The position numbers were made by a program, and so were the translations under genes. A DNA stretch of 64,000 nt from positions 4,241,800-4,305,799 of the forward strand of contig JAQFVV010000018.1 of the NCBI GenBank assembly GCA_028023455.1. The letters are read 5' to 3'. Below are positions 22,345-39,749 of this stretch, one piece after another; position 1 is the stretch's first letter; every line of letters starts with the position of its first letter. This DNA is from Epiperipatus broadwayi (lineage: Eukaryota; Onychophora; Udeonychophora; Euonychophora; Peripatidae). A model generated the notes under the pieces. The model was not told the origin of the DNA. It ran no database searches and was given only the letters and a program-made list of their open reading frames with translations.

Positions 22345-23169
22345 TACAATTTTAAGAATGTATTGTGAACAAAGATTTTAATGTAATGTTTAAATATAGT
22401 GCTTTACATAAGGAAATAATTTATTATATATGATGAGTTAGCAGAATAGATAAAGATTTAATTGAAGAAGTTTACAAAATATGTATAATAAGATATTATT
22501 TATTGAGTTAATAAATAATAATTTTGGGAGAAATAAATTTTGGTCAGAATGACTAAAATAAAATGTGGAATTAGCTATTAAAGTAAATATGTTTAAGTAA
22601 AAGTTGAGTAATAAAGATATAAAGTATAAAGACTCATATATTTAAAGTATATGTAAGTAGATCTTATGAAAGATTAATTTATATTATAGTAGTGATCATG
22701 AAATTGATCAATCTTAAGGGATCAAGTTAATCTTTAAATGAGAAGTATATAGATTTATTAAACAATGATCTATAAAATTGCTAATGAAACTAGCAATAAA
22801 TTTGGAAGTAAAATACATAAAGTAGTTTAAAATATAGTATTAACTATAGGAATATGTATTTACAGTAGTTTATTTAAAAGGTGTATTTAAAAGAATTTAA
22901 ATATTTAATGTTTATAGAAATATTAGGGAAATAAAAGTAACCTAATTAAGAGATGAGTAAAGAAAAGTGAAACTTATTTTATAAAGTAAAAGAAATCATT
23001 GTAGTTTTATTTAAAAGTGTTTTCTAATTGAAATTTAAGATGATGTTTCAATGCTTTATAAAATGTTATGTTCAAGTAATTTATTATGAGATTTAATGAT
23101 AAGAAAGATAAAAGTGATAAATGTGGATTAAAGAAGATGAAGATGGATGTTAAATTTAAAATTTTATCC
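22345..23169. other. noncoding interior of the long-LTR element
   Basis: About 0.8 kb of AT-rich sequence between the pol-like scrap and the polypurine tract, with stops in all frames. Confidence 0.6.
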
Positions 23170-23181
23170 GAAGGAGGGGAA
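23170..23181 (+). promoter_or_regulatory. polypurine tract
   Basis: GAAGGAGGGGAA lies two bases before the TGTGCCC start of the 3' LTR. This is the plus-strand primer position in LTR retrotransposons. Confidence 0.8.
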
Positions 23182-23183
23182 TA

Positions 23184-26100
23184 TGTGCCCTTTTGTATGG
23201 GTCACCATCTAATTTTGTGCTAATCTATTAAAAATTTTAAATTTAAGATATATTTGAATATGTGATGTTAATTTTGCTTATGGTAATATTTCAAAAGGTT
23301 TAATTAAAGCAATCTATGAGTATTTGATATGTGAAATTGTGCTGATATTGAGAGAGACATTTTAAATGATGATGATTATAATATATGGTTGGGAAAAATG
23401 GCCATAATCAATACTGCATTAATATATTTAATAAATAGGTATTTAAAGCTAAAAGTGTTTAAAAGACAAGTAAAATTAAATGCATATATTTATTGTTGAT
23501 AAAATAATATTATAAAAGAATATAAATATTTTAATTATTGTAAGTACTTAAATAGAAGACTAATATTTGATTTTAATAATATTGGATAATTATTTTAAAA
23601 TCTATTATAATATCTTATTTATTTAAAAAATATTTATTTTAAAAAAATGCAATTGTTAGTTTATTTTTAGACGATGAGAAGCGTTTCTTGTGTTATAAAA
23701 AAAACAGATGTTAGTTAAATATACACAAGCATGCTTGGAAGTTATTTAGTAAAGTTGCAAAACTATTTTAAAAAATCATGTTATAAAATTTATAAATAAT
23801 ACGTGAGTTATCACGAGATAAAAATAAAGATATTCAATGTGAAATATTAAATCTGATTTTAAAATATTGTTTTAAAAATATGACGTATAAAAATACTTAG
23901 TTTATTTAAAAATAATCTTATAAAAGTTAAAATTAAAATCAAGTAAGTAAGAATATTTTAAAAAATGTTTAATAGATTTAAATAAACGATAAAGATTATT
24001 TTAGAAATTTAATAATGTAATAAATATTAAATATTAAATAAGTCATTATTTATTTTTAATTTTGTGTTGTTGGTAAATATGTAAATAAGCCAGCAAAGTT
24101 GATTGTTTAATCTACCAATCAAATGGGAAGTTTCTTCCGGTATAAAAGCTCAGTTCAATTGTTAGGAGAGGACTTTGTGATTGATTTTTCAAGTTAATTG
24201 TGTTATTAAAAAATAGCTACGTAAATTTATAGACGCTTCTAAAATCATTTTTTAAAATTACAAGAGTGTCATTATAAATAATTTATAAAAGTTTTAAATG
24301 ATAGACATGCAGTATTAACTTAATTTTTTCCCTATCAATCGTCTCTATATTAAGCTCAATTTACAAGCAAATAGTCATGGGAACATCATATATAGTGAAA
24401 ATATATCGGAAACTTTATACTAGAAATATGACAAACGCTGGATTAGTTCGGAAAATTACGAGATGGAGAAAAGTAATATTTTGGACAGTATATAATTTTA
24501 AAAGCTAATTACTATTGACTATTAGAAAATAGATATTTTAAAGAATAAAATACTTCTTTATGAAGAAAGTATTTTTGCAAGCTATAAATTTAAAAATATA
24601 TCTTAAGTAAAGATATTAAAAATGAAAGTAGTTTTATAAATACTTGCCTTGTTAAGTCTTTATGTTTAAAAGACTGAATGTTGACAATTTTAAAAGGCAA
24701 ATAAATTGAAAATATAATTAGCTAAAAGTCTTAATATAATAAAAATTATTATATTGAAATAATTTAAACGCTGGTCGTTTTAGATGAAGAAGCTTATTCT
24801 TACCTGGATATTTTGTTAAGAAATGCGCAAGTAATATGTGGACGTCCAAGTTAATTTAAAAATAATTAAATATAAATTTTTATAAACTATAGACTAAATT
24901 AAAATAATAACTTTTGAATAATATTTTTAAAAGAACTAAACCAGGATCCTATAAACTATTTTAATTTTATTTTATTTTCTTGTGGGAACTTATTTTTAAA
25001 AAAAGAACATTTTCGTTTTTCATAAACTTTTAAAAAAACACGTGATGGACCGGAAACAGGAAATGGTGTGCTAGTGAATATGTGCCTAGGATTAAAAAAC
25101 TTTATGGTGAAAAGAAAACATCGCTGGAGTCACGTAATATGAACTCTGTTTTATTTATCTAATATAAAAATTAAATATTATTAATTTATTAAAATAAGAT
25201 AGGTACATATCTTTAAATAATAACTAAAAAATAATATAATGATTAATTGCATGAGTTTATTTTATAATTAATATAACACAGAATATTTTAAAGTATGATC
25301 GTGAGTATAAATGTGAATTATTTTATGAAGCTGTAATTCCGAAGAATATTGGAAGATGGACTGGACATTAATTCATTATCTATGGTAAAAATTGTATAAT
25401 AATAATAATTTTGATGTATTTAATATGTTTTCTTTAGATCAACCAAATATTATGTTATTTTGAATGAATGTATGATTATTTTAAAAATACACACACATTA
25501 TATTGGCAGTGACAGTTTTATTTAAATATGCATAATTTGAATTTATGAAATAAATACGATGCAACATTACATAAGAAGCTTAGAAATAATTATATGATTC
25601 TTTCGTTAATAAATTTTGATATTGTTTTTATGTTATAGTATTAGAATTATATTTATTATTCATGGGTAATTATTTTTATTGCAAGTTAGGAATAGATTTA
25701 AAAGTCTATATTTTACTGTTGTTTTATTGGATAAATTACGTTAAGTTTTATGGAGAAGTTTATATTTAGGTTGAAAGTTTACCAAGTATAGATAATGAAG
25801 CATAAATAGTTTGGAATTAGTATTTTATTTAGAGTTGAAAGTTGTTTTCCGGAAATTTTAAATAAGTTTAGAAGATGTTTTTGTAGATAGAAATTTATTA
25901 AGAAGGAGTAGTATAACACATAAAATGAAGTAATAATTTTACATAGAAAAGAATCATAAAATTTATCTAATATAATACTTTATGAATTTGAAATTAATGA
26001 ATGATTTGAATAATATTATTATTTCAACAATACATATATGTAATGCATATTTGATAAAACCTGTAGCATGAATTGCATTAAGTGAAATATAAAGTTATAA

Positions 26101-27437
26101 TCAATTATTTGTTATTACATTACACAGATACATTAATTTCTATATTATAATATTAAAGTAGTACTAATAGTAAAGTGAACACATACTAGTACATGATGAA
26201 ATGAATAACAGTAATACTTAAGTGATGTAGCAATTTAATTAGTAAAGTTTAATTGTTTACATATGCTACATAAATATTATTTACATAAATTTTTCTGTGT
26301 AATAATTGAAGTTCACTGATATTTATTTAAAGTCTAAGTTTTGAAAACATACTTCAATGTTATTAGTACAGCATTTTAAAAGAATGTATAATTACTTATT
26401 AGGAGTATGAGTTAATAACAGTGTAAACATATTGTATTATTATTTTCTTATTTTTATTTTCTTTGTTTTCATAATTTTGAACTGTAAATATTGTAAATAA
26501 ATTCTTAATTAAAGTTAATGTAAATAAATTTGTTTAATTTGTTTTAAAAGTGTGTCGAGTTCATTATTTTGCACCACAGCATTTGACAGCAGATAATTTG
26601 AAGAAACATAATATTTGCACAATGTGAATTTATTAATATTATTTTAGAAATAAATACAATATTTTCCTGATTATCATTTATGAGAATTGATTGACATTAT
26701 TACATCATATTACAATGGTCATAGAGTAATTATAATGCATAATATAAGAGTACAATATTATTTATTGCCACAGATTATTGAATTATAAGATTTTGATCTA
26801 TTCCAAAATTAAGATACTATATGAAAATAAAAGATATACATGATTATTATTTATTTAATGATTGATGATATAACAGAAATAGATAAGATTAAGTTATACC
26901 CTAAGATTAGTATTGAGTATTATTATTATTAAAATAAGTTAGGTGTATTTAGGTTTGATGTAAAATCCCATATCATACTTATTTACATGAGTTATCATTA
27001 CTTTAAGATAATTAGAAGAACCTGAGATTATTTAATTATATTTTAAAAATTAAAAGTTAAGATTTATTTATTTTATTATTATTAAAGATAGTTTATTTTA
27101 TTTAAAAGCCATAAGAATGCTATAGAGGTAGTAGTAAGTTAATAAGGAGGTGATAGTATTCTTATGCCATTGAGACAATGTCTTAGGAGATATTGACTCA
27201 ATGTAAATCTACTTATTACTTTGTAACTTTACTTCACAGTCTCATGATTTTAATAAATACTTATTTAATTAGTACATACTATAGAAGTATATTGATTTTG
27301 ATAATTGATAATAAATTTAATTAGAATATGATAATATAAAAGTATATTAAAGATAGATATGCAAATTTTAATTAAGCATTATAATTCAATTGAGCTAGTC
27401 GTATTTCAAACTATATTATACATCGAGAAGTAAGGGT

Positions 27438-27440
<3 letters not shown>
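23184..27440 (+). repeat. 3' LTR of the long-LTR element
   Basis: 4,257 bp, near-identical to the 5' LTR, ending GGGTACA directly before a TA array. Core promoter: CCAATCA near 24,115 and TATAAAAG at 24,141-24,148. Differences from the 5' LTR are scattered substitutions and short indels in A/T runs. Confidence 0.93.

Positions 27441-27529
<89 letters not shown>
27441..27529. repeat. (TA)n microsatellite, 3' flank of the long-LTR element
   Basis: About 89 bases of pure AT repeat immediately after the LTR end. Confidence 0.98.
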
Positions 27530-27530
<1 letters not shown>

Positions 27531-28086
27531 TTGTAGTTCAGCAATTAGTTCAGCCAAATAAAACTTAAGAATAAGCTTAGATTTTTTATTAGATATCTGA
27601 TCCATAGCTAATCTACCCAATATCCAATTTCTTGTCACTAAATGTATATCAAGTTTTTTTTAGATAGAAAGTAAATATATATAAAATTTCACTATTATGC
27701 ATTTGACTAGTTTCATTGCTACTTGTTCTTCAACATTTAAGAATCTTTTTTTTTAATTTTTTTTCCTAAATATAGCATAAAATTAAATATGGTAACACAG
27801 AAACTGGCAACTATTTAAACAAATTATACAACAACCTACATTTGCATTGTTCAGCCAATAAATTTTCCATGCCATCTTTTGTTAAAGTCAATCTATGCCC
27901 TTAATAATAATTATCATAGTCTAATTAATGGTCTTAGAACTTAGACAGTAAATAAAAAGTGAAGTCGTTTTTCATTAATTCTAATAGACTTTAATATTAG
28001 ATGGCATTGAGAATTTATTGGCTGAATATTTTAAACATAGTTTGTGGAGTAATTTGTTTATATGTAATTTTTAAAGATACTGCGAT
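27530..28086. other. AT-rich spacer between the two long-LTR copies
   Basis: No supported feature. Confidence 0.5.
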
Positions 28087-28111
28087 AATATATATATATA
28101 TATATATATAT
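28087..28111. repeat. (TA)n microsatellite, 5' flank of the solo LTR
   Basis: Short TA array; the array resumes at 32,461 after the LTR. Confidence 0.9.
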
Positions 28112-31100
28112 TGTGCCCTTTTGTATGGGTCTCCATAAATTGTTATATCAATTTGTTAAAAATTTTAAATTTAAGATATATTATAGCTATATGATGTTGA
28201 TTTTATTTCTAATAATCTTTCAAAAGTTTAATCAAAGTAAACTATGAATATTTGATATGTGAAATTGTGCTAATATTTGGGAGAGACGTTTCAATAAAAA
28301 AATGATAATATTATATGGTTGGGAAAACTGGCCATGATTGATACTGCATTAATAAGTTTTGTAAATAAATGTTTAAAGCTAAAAGTTTTAAAAAAAAGAC
28401 AAGTTTAAATTAAATGCATATATATTTATTATTGATAAAGATTAATATTTAGTAAGTGAATGTAGGTATTTTGTTATTGATAATATACAATAGAAGATTA
28501 GTATTTGATTTTATAATATAAAATTATTATATTAAAGTTGTTATAATATATTATTTGTTTTAAAAAATATTTATTTTCTAAAATTGAATTGTTAGTTTAT
28601 TTTTAGATAATTACAAGCGTTTATATCTGTGTTGTAAATCAGGTGACAGATAGATATATGTACACATATGCTTGTAAGTTTTTCTAGTAAAGTTGCAAAA
28701 CTGTTTTTAAAATTCTATTATAAAATTTATAAATATTATATTGGCTATCACGAGATAAAAATAAAAATAATTAGCGTGAAATATTAAATCTGATTTTTAA
28801 AATACTGTTTAAAAAATATAATGAATAAAAATAGACTTAGTTTGTTTAGAAAAATAGTCTTATAAAAGTTAAAAGTGAAATAAAGTAAAACATATCTTTT
28901 TAAAAAAATGTTTAATGGATTTAAATAAATGATAAAAATTAATTTAAGAATTAAGTAATGTAATAAATAATAAATATTAAATAAGTCAATATTTATTTTT
29001 AATTTTGTATTGTTGGTAAGATATGTAAATAGGCTAGCAAGGTGATTGTTTAATTTACCAATCAAGTGGGTAATTTCTTCCGGTATAAAAACCGAGGTTC
29101 AATTGTTCAGAGGGTGATTGGAATTTTTTTTAAGTGAAGTGTGCTATTAAATATAGCTAAGTAAAAAAAAATATAGACGCTCTTGTAATAGTTTCTTAAG
29201 AGTGTAGTTCTAAATAATTTTATAAAAGTTTACCATTTAATATGCAGTGCTAATTTATTTATAGTTCCCTATTGATCGTCTCTATTAAAGCTCAATTTTA
29301 CTATCAAATAATCATGAAAATATCGTATATCGATAAAATGTGTTGGAAACCTTATATTAAAAATATAGTGAACGCTGGATTAACTAGGAGAATTACTAGT
29401 TGGATAAAAATAATATATTGGACATTATATGAATTTAAAAGTTGATTATAATTGATTTCTTATAAACAAATATGTTAAAGAAAGATAAATACTTCTTTAT
29501 GAAGAAAGTATTTTTAAATTACATATTTTAATATATCTTTTGGTAAAGATATGGAAGATAATAATAATTGCAGAAATACTTGCCTTATTAAGTCTTTGTT
29601 GTTTAAAAGACTAAATTTCGATAATTTTAAAAGGCAGATAAATCGGAAAATTAATTGATAAGTAAATACCTATAAAAAAAAAAAAAAAATGTTATAATAT
29701 TTAAATTCTATATGCTGGTTATATAGAAAATTTTAAAAAAATGTTTTGCTGAATATTTAAAGAAATACGCACAGAAGTATACGAGGATATCCAAGTCAAT
29801 TTTTATAAAAAACTTAAATTAAACATTTAACTATTGATTAATCCTAGGAAGATAATAACTTTTAAATAAATCCGGATCCTATAAATTGTTTTAATTATTA
29901 TTTTGTTTCTTTATGGTGGAACTTATTTTATCTTTTTTTTTTTTTTAAAAAAAAACGTTTTCCATTTATTTCATAAAAACTGTTTAAACACGTGATGTAC
30001 CGGGAAAAGGAAGTGGTGTTGGTAAAATGTTGTGCCTAGGAAAAAAGAACAATTGTGGGTGGAAAGAAGACATCGTTGGATTTTTATGTAACATATTTTG
30101 TTTTCTTAACTAAGATAGATATTTAATTATTTATTGATCTATTAGAGATAAGAGAGGTACATTTTAAAAGTAACTACATATTAATATAACACTTAATTTC
30201 CTAAAGTTTATTTTTTTATATAATTTTACAACACGTAATATTTTAAGAATAATTGTTGAGTATAAATGTGATATTATTTTGTAAAACTATAATCCTGGAG
30301 GACATCGTTTGGCTGATTATAAATTGGAGTATCATTTATGGTAATAATTATATAATATTAATAATTTAATGTATTTTGCTTTGTTTTCTTTAGATAAACC
30401 AAATATTATTGATTGTTGAGTGAATGTATAAATATTTAAAGAACATACACGCATAATATTATCAATAATAGTTTTATTTTAATATGCATACTTTATTTTA
30501 TAATATAAATTTATTACAACGTAATAAGAGTTATCCAGAAATAATTATATGATTCTTTCGTGAATAAACTTTAATATTTCTATTATAATATTAGGAATTT
30601 GATTTATTATATTAGTATGAGTCATTTATATTTATTTTCAAGTTAGTAAGAAGTAGAAAAAAAAATATATCTATATTTTTTTTTTATTTTTATTAGACAA
30701 GTTAAATTAATTTTATATAGAAAGTTATATTTTGTTTGAAGGGTTTATCAGATATAGATGATGAGATATAATAGAGTTTGGATAGTTATTTTTTTTAAAA
30801 AATTGGTAAGCTGATACTGAAGTTAATTAAGATTAGAATGATATTTGAAGATAGGGTTTTATTAAGAGGGAATAGGAATAACAAGTAGAGAAGAATAATA
30901 GTTTAAATGGAAAAGAATCATAGAATTTTATTTTAATATAATAACTTTATAAAAATTGGTAATTTATAAATAAAAATTTTCGTCTTTACAAAATTGTTGA
31001 ATAATTTTAAAAATATTATTTTAAGAAAAGAACATATATGTATTGCATATTTTGGTAAGACATATATTATGAAATTACATCAGAATGAAGTAAATAATTA

Positions 31101-32459
31101 TGTAATCAATAAAAGTCATATAATGTTACAAAGTTATATCAATCTATACATTAGTTGATATTTAATTAATGCTAATAAGAAAATGTAATACATAATAGTT
31201 ACATTATAATGGAAATAGCTATAATACTTAAATGGAGTAGCATTTTAATTATTAAAGTTTGTTTATTTTACATGTGCTACATAAGTGATATTTCACATAA
31301 AAGCCTTCTATTGTACTAAGTGATTATAAATGATATCTAGTAAAATATAAGTTCATAGACTCAATTACATGTTACTAATAAAACATTTAAGAAATGTATG
31401 GATTATTTATTTTGGATTATAGAAATAACAACAATGTAAGAATCTTGTATTATTATTATTTTTCTTATTTTATTTTCTTGATTTTCCACTTATAATGTAA
31501 ATAATGTATATAAGTTGTTTATTAAAGTTGATGTAAATAAATTTGTTTAAGTTGTTTTAAAAGTGTGTCGAATTCATTATTTTGCACCACAGCATTTGAC
31601 AACAGATAATTTGAATAAAACATAATATTTGCACAATATGAATTAAATTATTATTATTATTTTTAAAAAAGAAATACAGTATTTTCTTAGGATAATTTAT
31701 AGAAATTCATTGACATTAACATATTATGTTATAATGGTCACAAAAATAATTATAATGCACAATATAAGAGTATAATATTATTTATTGCCATATATTATTA
31801 AATTATAAGATTTTATTATATTCTTAATTTAGATACTATATGAAGATAAAAGACATGTAGATGATTTACTTGTTTTCTTAATGATTAGTAGTATAATAAA
31901 ATAGATGAGGTTAACTTATACACTGGAGATTGTTATTTAGTTATTTATTATTATTATAGGTTAGGTGTAGTTAGGTCTGATATTAAATCCCTTATCATGC
32001 CTATCTGCAAGAAGTATTATTACTTTAAGATAATTAAAAGAACCTGAGATTATTTAGTTATATTTCTTTGATAAAAGACTGAGATTTGTTTATTACTATT
32101 ATTGAAGTTAGTTAATTTTTTATAAAAGACATAGGAATGCTATAGATGTATTAGTGAGATAATAAAGAGGTAATAGTATTCTTATGTCATTGAGATAATG
32201 TCTTAGAAAACATAGGCTCAATGTAAATTCATATTACCACTTGTAACTTCACTTCATAGTCTCATGATTTAATAAATACTTATTTAGTTAGTGCATGATA
32301 TTGAACTATATTAATTTTCTGTTAGTTGTACTAAATCTGATAAGATATAGTATTATAAAAATATATTAATAATAGTTATACATATTTTAGTCGAGCATAA
32401 CAATTTAATTGAGCTAGTCATATTTTAAGTTATATTATATTTCTGGAAGTGAGGGTACA
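28112..32459 (+). mobile_element. diverged solo LTR of the same long-LTR family
   Basis: 4,348 bp beginning TGTGCCCTTTTGTATGGGT and ending GAGGGTACA, collinear with the LTRs at 14.9 and 23.2 kb but with many substitutions and small indels. There is no gag or second LTR, so it is a solo LTR left by recombination. Best-conserved blocks are the TATA region (TATAAAA at 29,084-29,090 behind CCAATCA), the stretch around 31,561-31,615 (GTGTGTCGA..CACCACAGCATTTGACAACAG) and the 3' hairpin (32,130-32,186). It is older than the complete element beside it. Confidence 0.9.
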
Positions 32460-36900
<4,441 letters not shown>

Positions 36901-36949
36901 AAATTATTTCAACAAACCCAATTAATAAAAAAGAGTATAGAATTTTATA

Positions 36950-38720
36950 TCTTATATACATATATATGGACATTCGCATGTGTTTGAAAAAGAGAAAACA
37001 CATAAAGAGAATATGTCAGTCAAGTTAGTGTTGATCTTTAATAGTTATATTCTTAAAGAATTATGTTATCTAATACATATAAAAAATATTATTGCAATAT
37101 GATTTAGTTAATTCAAACCTCTGAAAAAATTATAAAAAAAATTAAATACAGTAAAATTAATTAGAAATGGAATAATTGCATCATATGATGTTGAAAAGTA
37201 AAACAAAGTGTATCAGTAATAATAAATGAAATTTTAAAAAATGGTAAAATATTTAGATAAAGGGATACATATTATTGAAAAAGTATTATCACTTTTAAGT
37301 GATGCTTTATATTTTAAATATAAACAGGAGTTCTGGGATATAATGCAGAAATGAGTATTAGATGGATCTATTACTGAGACTCTGTTATCAATTGTTGTTG
37401 ACTATAAAAAAAAAGTAAGTGATAAATATATAAAAAATAAAGACCTTACAGTACTTTATAAGTATGTGATGATATAATTGTAATTGTGAATAATAAAAAT
37501 ACTGATAGCGTAATTGAGGATTTTAATAATAAGTACAATAATATTTACAATGGAAAAGAAAGAAAAAAGAATAATATATATAATCTGTTATGAAAAAAAG
37601 AGATTAATATGAAAATACTTATAAAACAAAATATTCAAAAAGATGGAGATTATTAACCATAGTTTCAGAAAACAGCATATTTGAAAAGTTTTAAATTAAA
37701 AAATAATATGTTTACACTAAATATAAAAGTAAATATATAAAAATTAGAAATTGAGAATGATTATATATAATAAGAAAAAGATTTTTTAAAAAAATAGATA
37801 ATAAAAATAATAAATTGTCTTTTCTCTTCACCAATAAAAAAAAATGTATTTATAAATGTGCGATTCCCCCCCCCCCCGCATACATTAATGAAGGTATGAG
37901 TATGGGAGGGGAGTTGAATAATAAATCCAGAAAGAGCTAAATAGTATATTAAATTTTAAATTATAATTATAGCTTAACGTATGCAGGGAAAAAAATCGCA
38001 CATTTATAATTATAATAAAAATAAATAAATTATAAAAGAAATAATGAAAACACCATGTAGATAAAAAAAAAAAAAAGATTTTCAATGTCATATTAAGTGA
38101 ATATATATAAAAAAAATTGAAAAAAAAAATCTCCAAATGATATAAAAGTAGACAGAAAAATGGTAGATCTTTAAGAAAATGTATAAGTAATGCTAAAAGT
38201 AATAATATCATTACAAATAAAATAGTGTTATTAGTTGTATTTATATATTGGGCTATTTCCATCATCTAATCTGAGTATTGATATGTCTTTAGAAAAATTA
38301 AATTTTATTTAAATATTCCAAATACATTCAACTGTTAATGTGTGTGCTATTACTAACAGTTGAATGTATTTGAAATATTCAAATAAAGTTAAATTTTTCT
38401 AAAGACATTCAATACTCATATTACATGGTGGAAATAGTCCAATATATAAATACAGCTAAAACACCATCATCACAAACCTTCAGTAAAACAATTAGCAGTA
38501 TTAGTTTTGTTTTTGTTTTTTATAAAGTCAATTGTGATTACTAGAATATGATTTATCTAGGTCAGTCAGAAAAAAAACTATAAATGAAAGAGATAAAGAA
38601 CAAGATATAGCAATTAAAAGAAAAGATACAAAATCAAGACTGAACATTCATTTTTTAAATATTGTTTATAAAATGAATTGAGAACAGAATAGAAAAACTA
38701 ACAAAATGTATAAAAAAGCT
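36950..38720 (+). pseudogene. decayed Penelope-like retroelement (RT and GIY-YIG endonuclease remnants)
   Basis: Broken frames follow the order of a Penelope-like element. Near 37,170-37,200 IIASYDVEK matches the MVSFDVESLYPS block (RT motif A). Near 37,300-37,440 comes YFKYKQEFW, then DGSITETLLSIVVDY (cf. MGSPLSPLLAxIVMDxxE). At 37,455-37,560 LYKYV followed, after a one-base shift, by DDIIVIVNN is the YVDD catalytic motif, and about 37,550 FTMEKKEK matches the FTxExE block. After a fold-back insertion, 38,547-38,570 reads MIYLGQSEKKL, the YIG strand of the GIY-YIG endonuclease. Many stops and shifts show it is dead. Individual matches are short, but their order is telling. Confidence 0.6.
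38222..38467. mobile_element. fold-back element inserted in the Penelope-like remnant
   Basis: Inverted arms of about 100-115 bp (38,237-38,337 and 38,354-38,453, with weaker extension) flank a 16-nt loop. Shared landmarks are TCTTTAGAAAAATTAAATTT and its complement, and ACAGTTGAATGTATTTG. No coding capacity; a MITE-like hairpin between the RT and endonuclease parts. Confidence 0.8.
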
Positions 38721-39007
38721 ATAAAGAAAATATGATGAAACTTCTAAACTCAGGAAAATATGAATAAATATAGCAACATTGTTAAATCCCAATGCAGTTA
38801 GATGGAAAATGGTCATTATTAAATAATTGAAAGCTTTAAAAATACATTTGAAAATATTTATGTAGAATTGATTTTGTATAATATAAATAATAAATTTGTA
38901 ATTACTTATGAATTTATTCATTTTTACTATATATTTTTAACTGAAATACAGGCTTATTATATACCTGTATCAATATATGTAATATATAGAGTATGTGAGC
39001 TCATATA

Positions 39008-39009
<2 letters not shown>

Positions 39010-39042
<33 letters not shown>

Positions 39043-39082
39043 ATATTTCTATTCAGTGATATATCATATAAATATATTCATA

Positions 39083-39115
<33 letters not shown>

Positions 39116-39135
39116 GATTATCACTGAATAGAAAA
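39010..39135. repeat. two TA arrays within a short inverted repeat
   Basis: (TA)n runs at 39,010-39,039 and 39,086-39,112; CTATTCAGTGATA (39,049-39,061) is complementary to TATCACTGAATAG (39,119-39,131). Likely a small hairpin element expanded by TA slippage. Confidence 0.75.
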
Positions 39136-39604
39136 GTTATATAACAATTTGTGTCATGTAATAATTAAAAGTAGACATTTTGAAAAGATTTGTATGAGGA
39201 ACAAAAGAATTTAATGATGCAAATAAATTTTATTTAATCTTAGTTATCTATAATTAATTTTATTTAAAGTTCATAAATATTATATTTTATTAGATATATT
39301 AATAAATATTTTACTGTTATTATCTACTATTATATATAAAACATTCTATCTAGTTTTTGATATTGCATAATGCAGTGGGAGGTAGTTTTTTCCATTTCAA
39401 TTACATATATGTGAATGTATGCATATGTATGTATGTATATTTGGCTATTCTTAACATATTCAATATTCATATGGACATTTTTAAATTTAAAATAAATTTA
39501 TGTTTAATGTAATGTACATGTGAAAAATCGCATCTTACAATAAATGAAATATTTAATTAATTTATTTATTTTATAAAAGTTTTAACTACCATCTTTGATT
39601 ACAG

Positions 39605-39743
39605 GTAGACTGGAGCAGTAATCAGAGTATAGATGGTAACCAAACAGAAGAAAGCTCAGTGCATCACATGACAGAAATACTTATTCAACTGCAATGGAAT
39701 TTTACAACCTATAGAAGAAGTCTTCTTTTGAGTCTACCAGCCT
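39605..39743 (+). CDS. candidate internal exon of an unidentified gene
   Basis: 139 bp bounded by an acceptor-like TTTGATTACAG and a consensus donor GTAAGT. Only one of three frames is open across the whole segment; it reads VDWSSNQSIDGNQTEE, then HHMTEILIQLQWNFTTYRR and SLLLSLPA. Base composition is clearly richer in GC than the surroundings (about 40 percent against about 25). I recognise no family. No partner exon can be named with confidence, so it is either an orphan internal exon in a long-intron gene or a relic. The polypyrimidine tract before the acceptor is modest. Confidence 0.45.
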
Positions 39744-39749
39744 GTAAGT

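Larger units (their letters stand above)
14910..27440 (+). mobile_element. non-autonomous LTR retrotransposon with ~4.26-kb LTRs
   Basis: Two nearly identical LTRs (14,910-19,170 and 23,184-27,440) begin TGTGCCC and end GGGTACA. They enclose a 4.0-kb interior with primer-binding-site-like modules, a Gag-type frame, a scrap resembling the end of pol, and a polypurine tract just before the 3' LTR. No reverse transcriptase, RNase H, protease or integrase core is present, so mobilisation would need a helper. The LTRs differ at scattered positions, a low percentage by eye, so the insertion is fairly young. Flanking DNA is TA repeat on both sides, and a 4-bp ATAT duplication is possible but cannot be told from the array. 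In proportions it resembles plant LARD and TR-GAG elements. Confidence 0.9.

Noticed and set aside
28784-29065. 93-codon minus-strand frame
   Set aside because: Lies inside the solo LTR, is almost only Leu, Ile, Tyr, Asn and Lys, and is not open in the other two LTR copies.
37885-38265. 126-codon hydrophobic minus-strand frame resembling a membrane protein
   Set aside because: It is the antisense of A-rich decayed Penelope-like sequence; Phe/Leu/Tyr richness follows from composition.
38655-38921. 88-codon minus-strand frame
   Set aside because: Antisense of the A-rich Penelope-like remnant, no motif.
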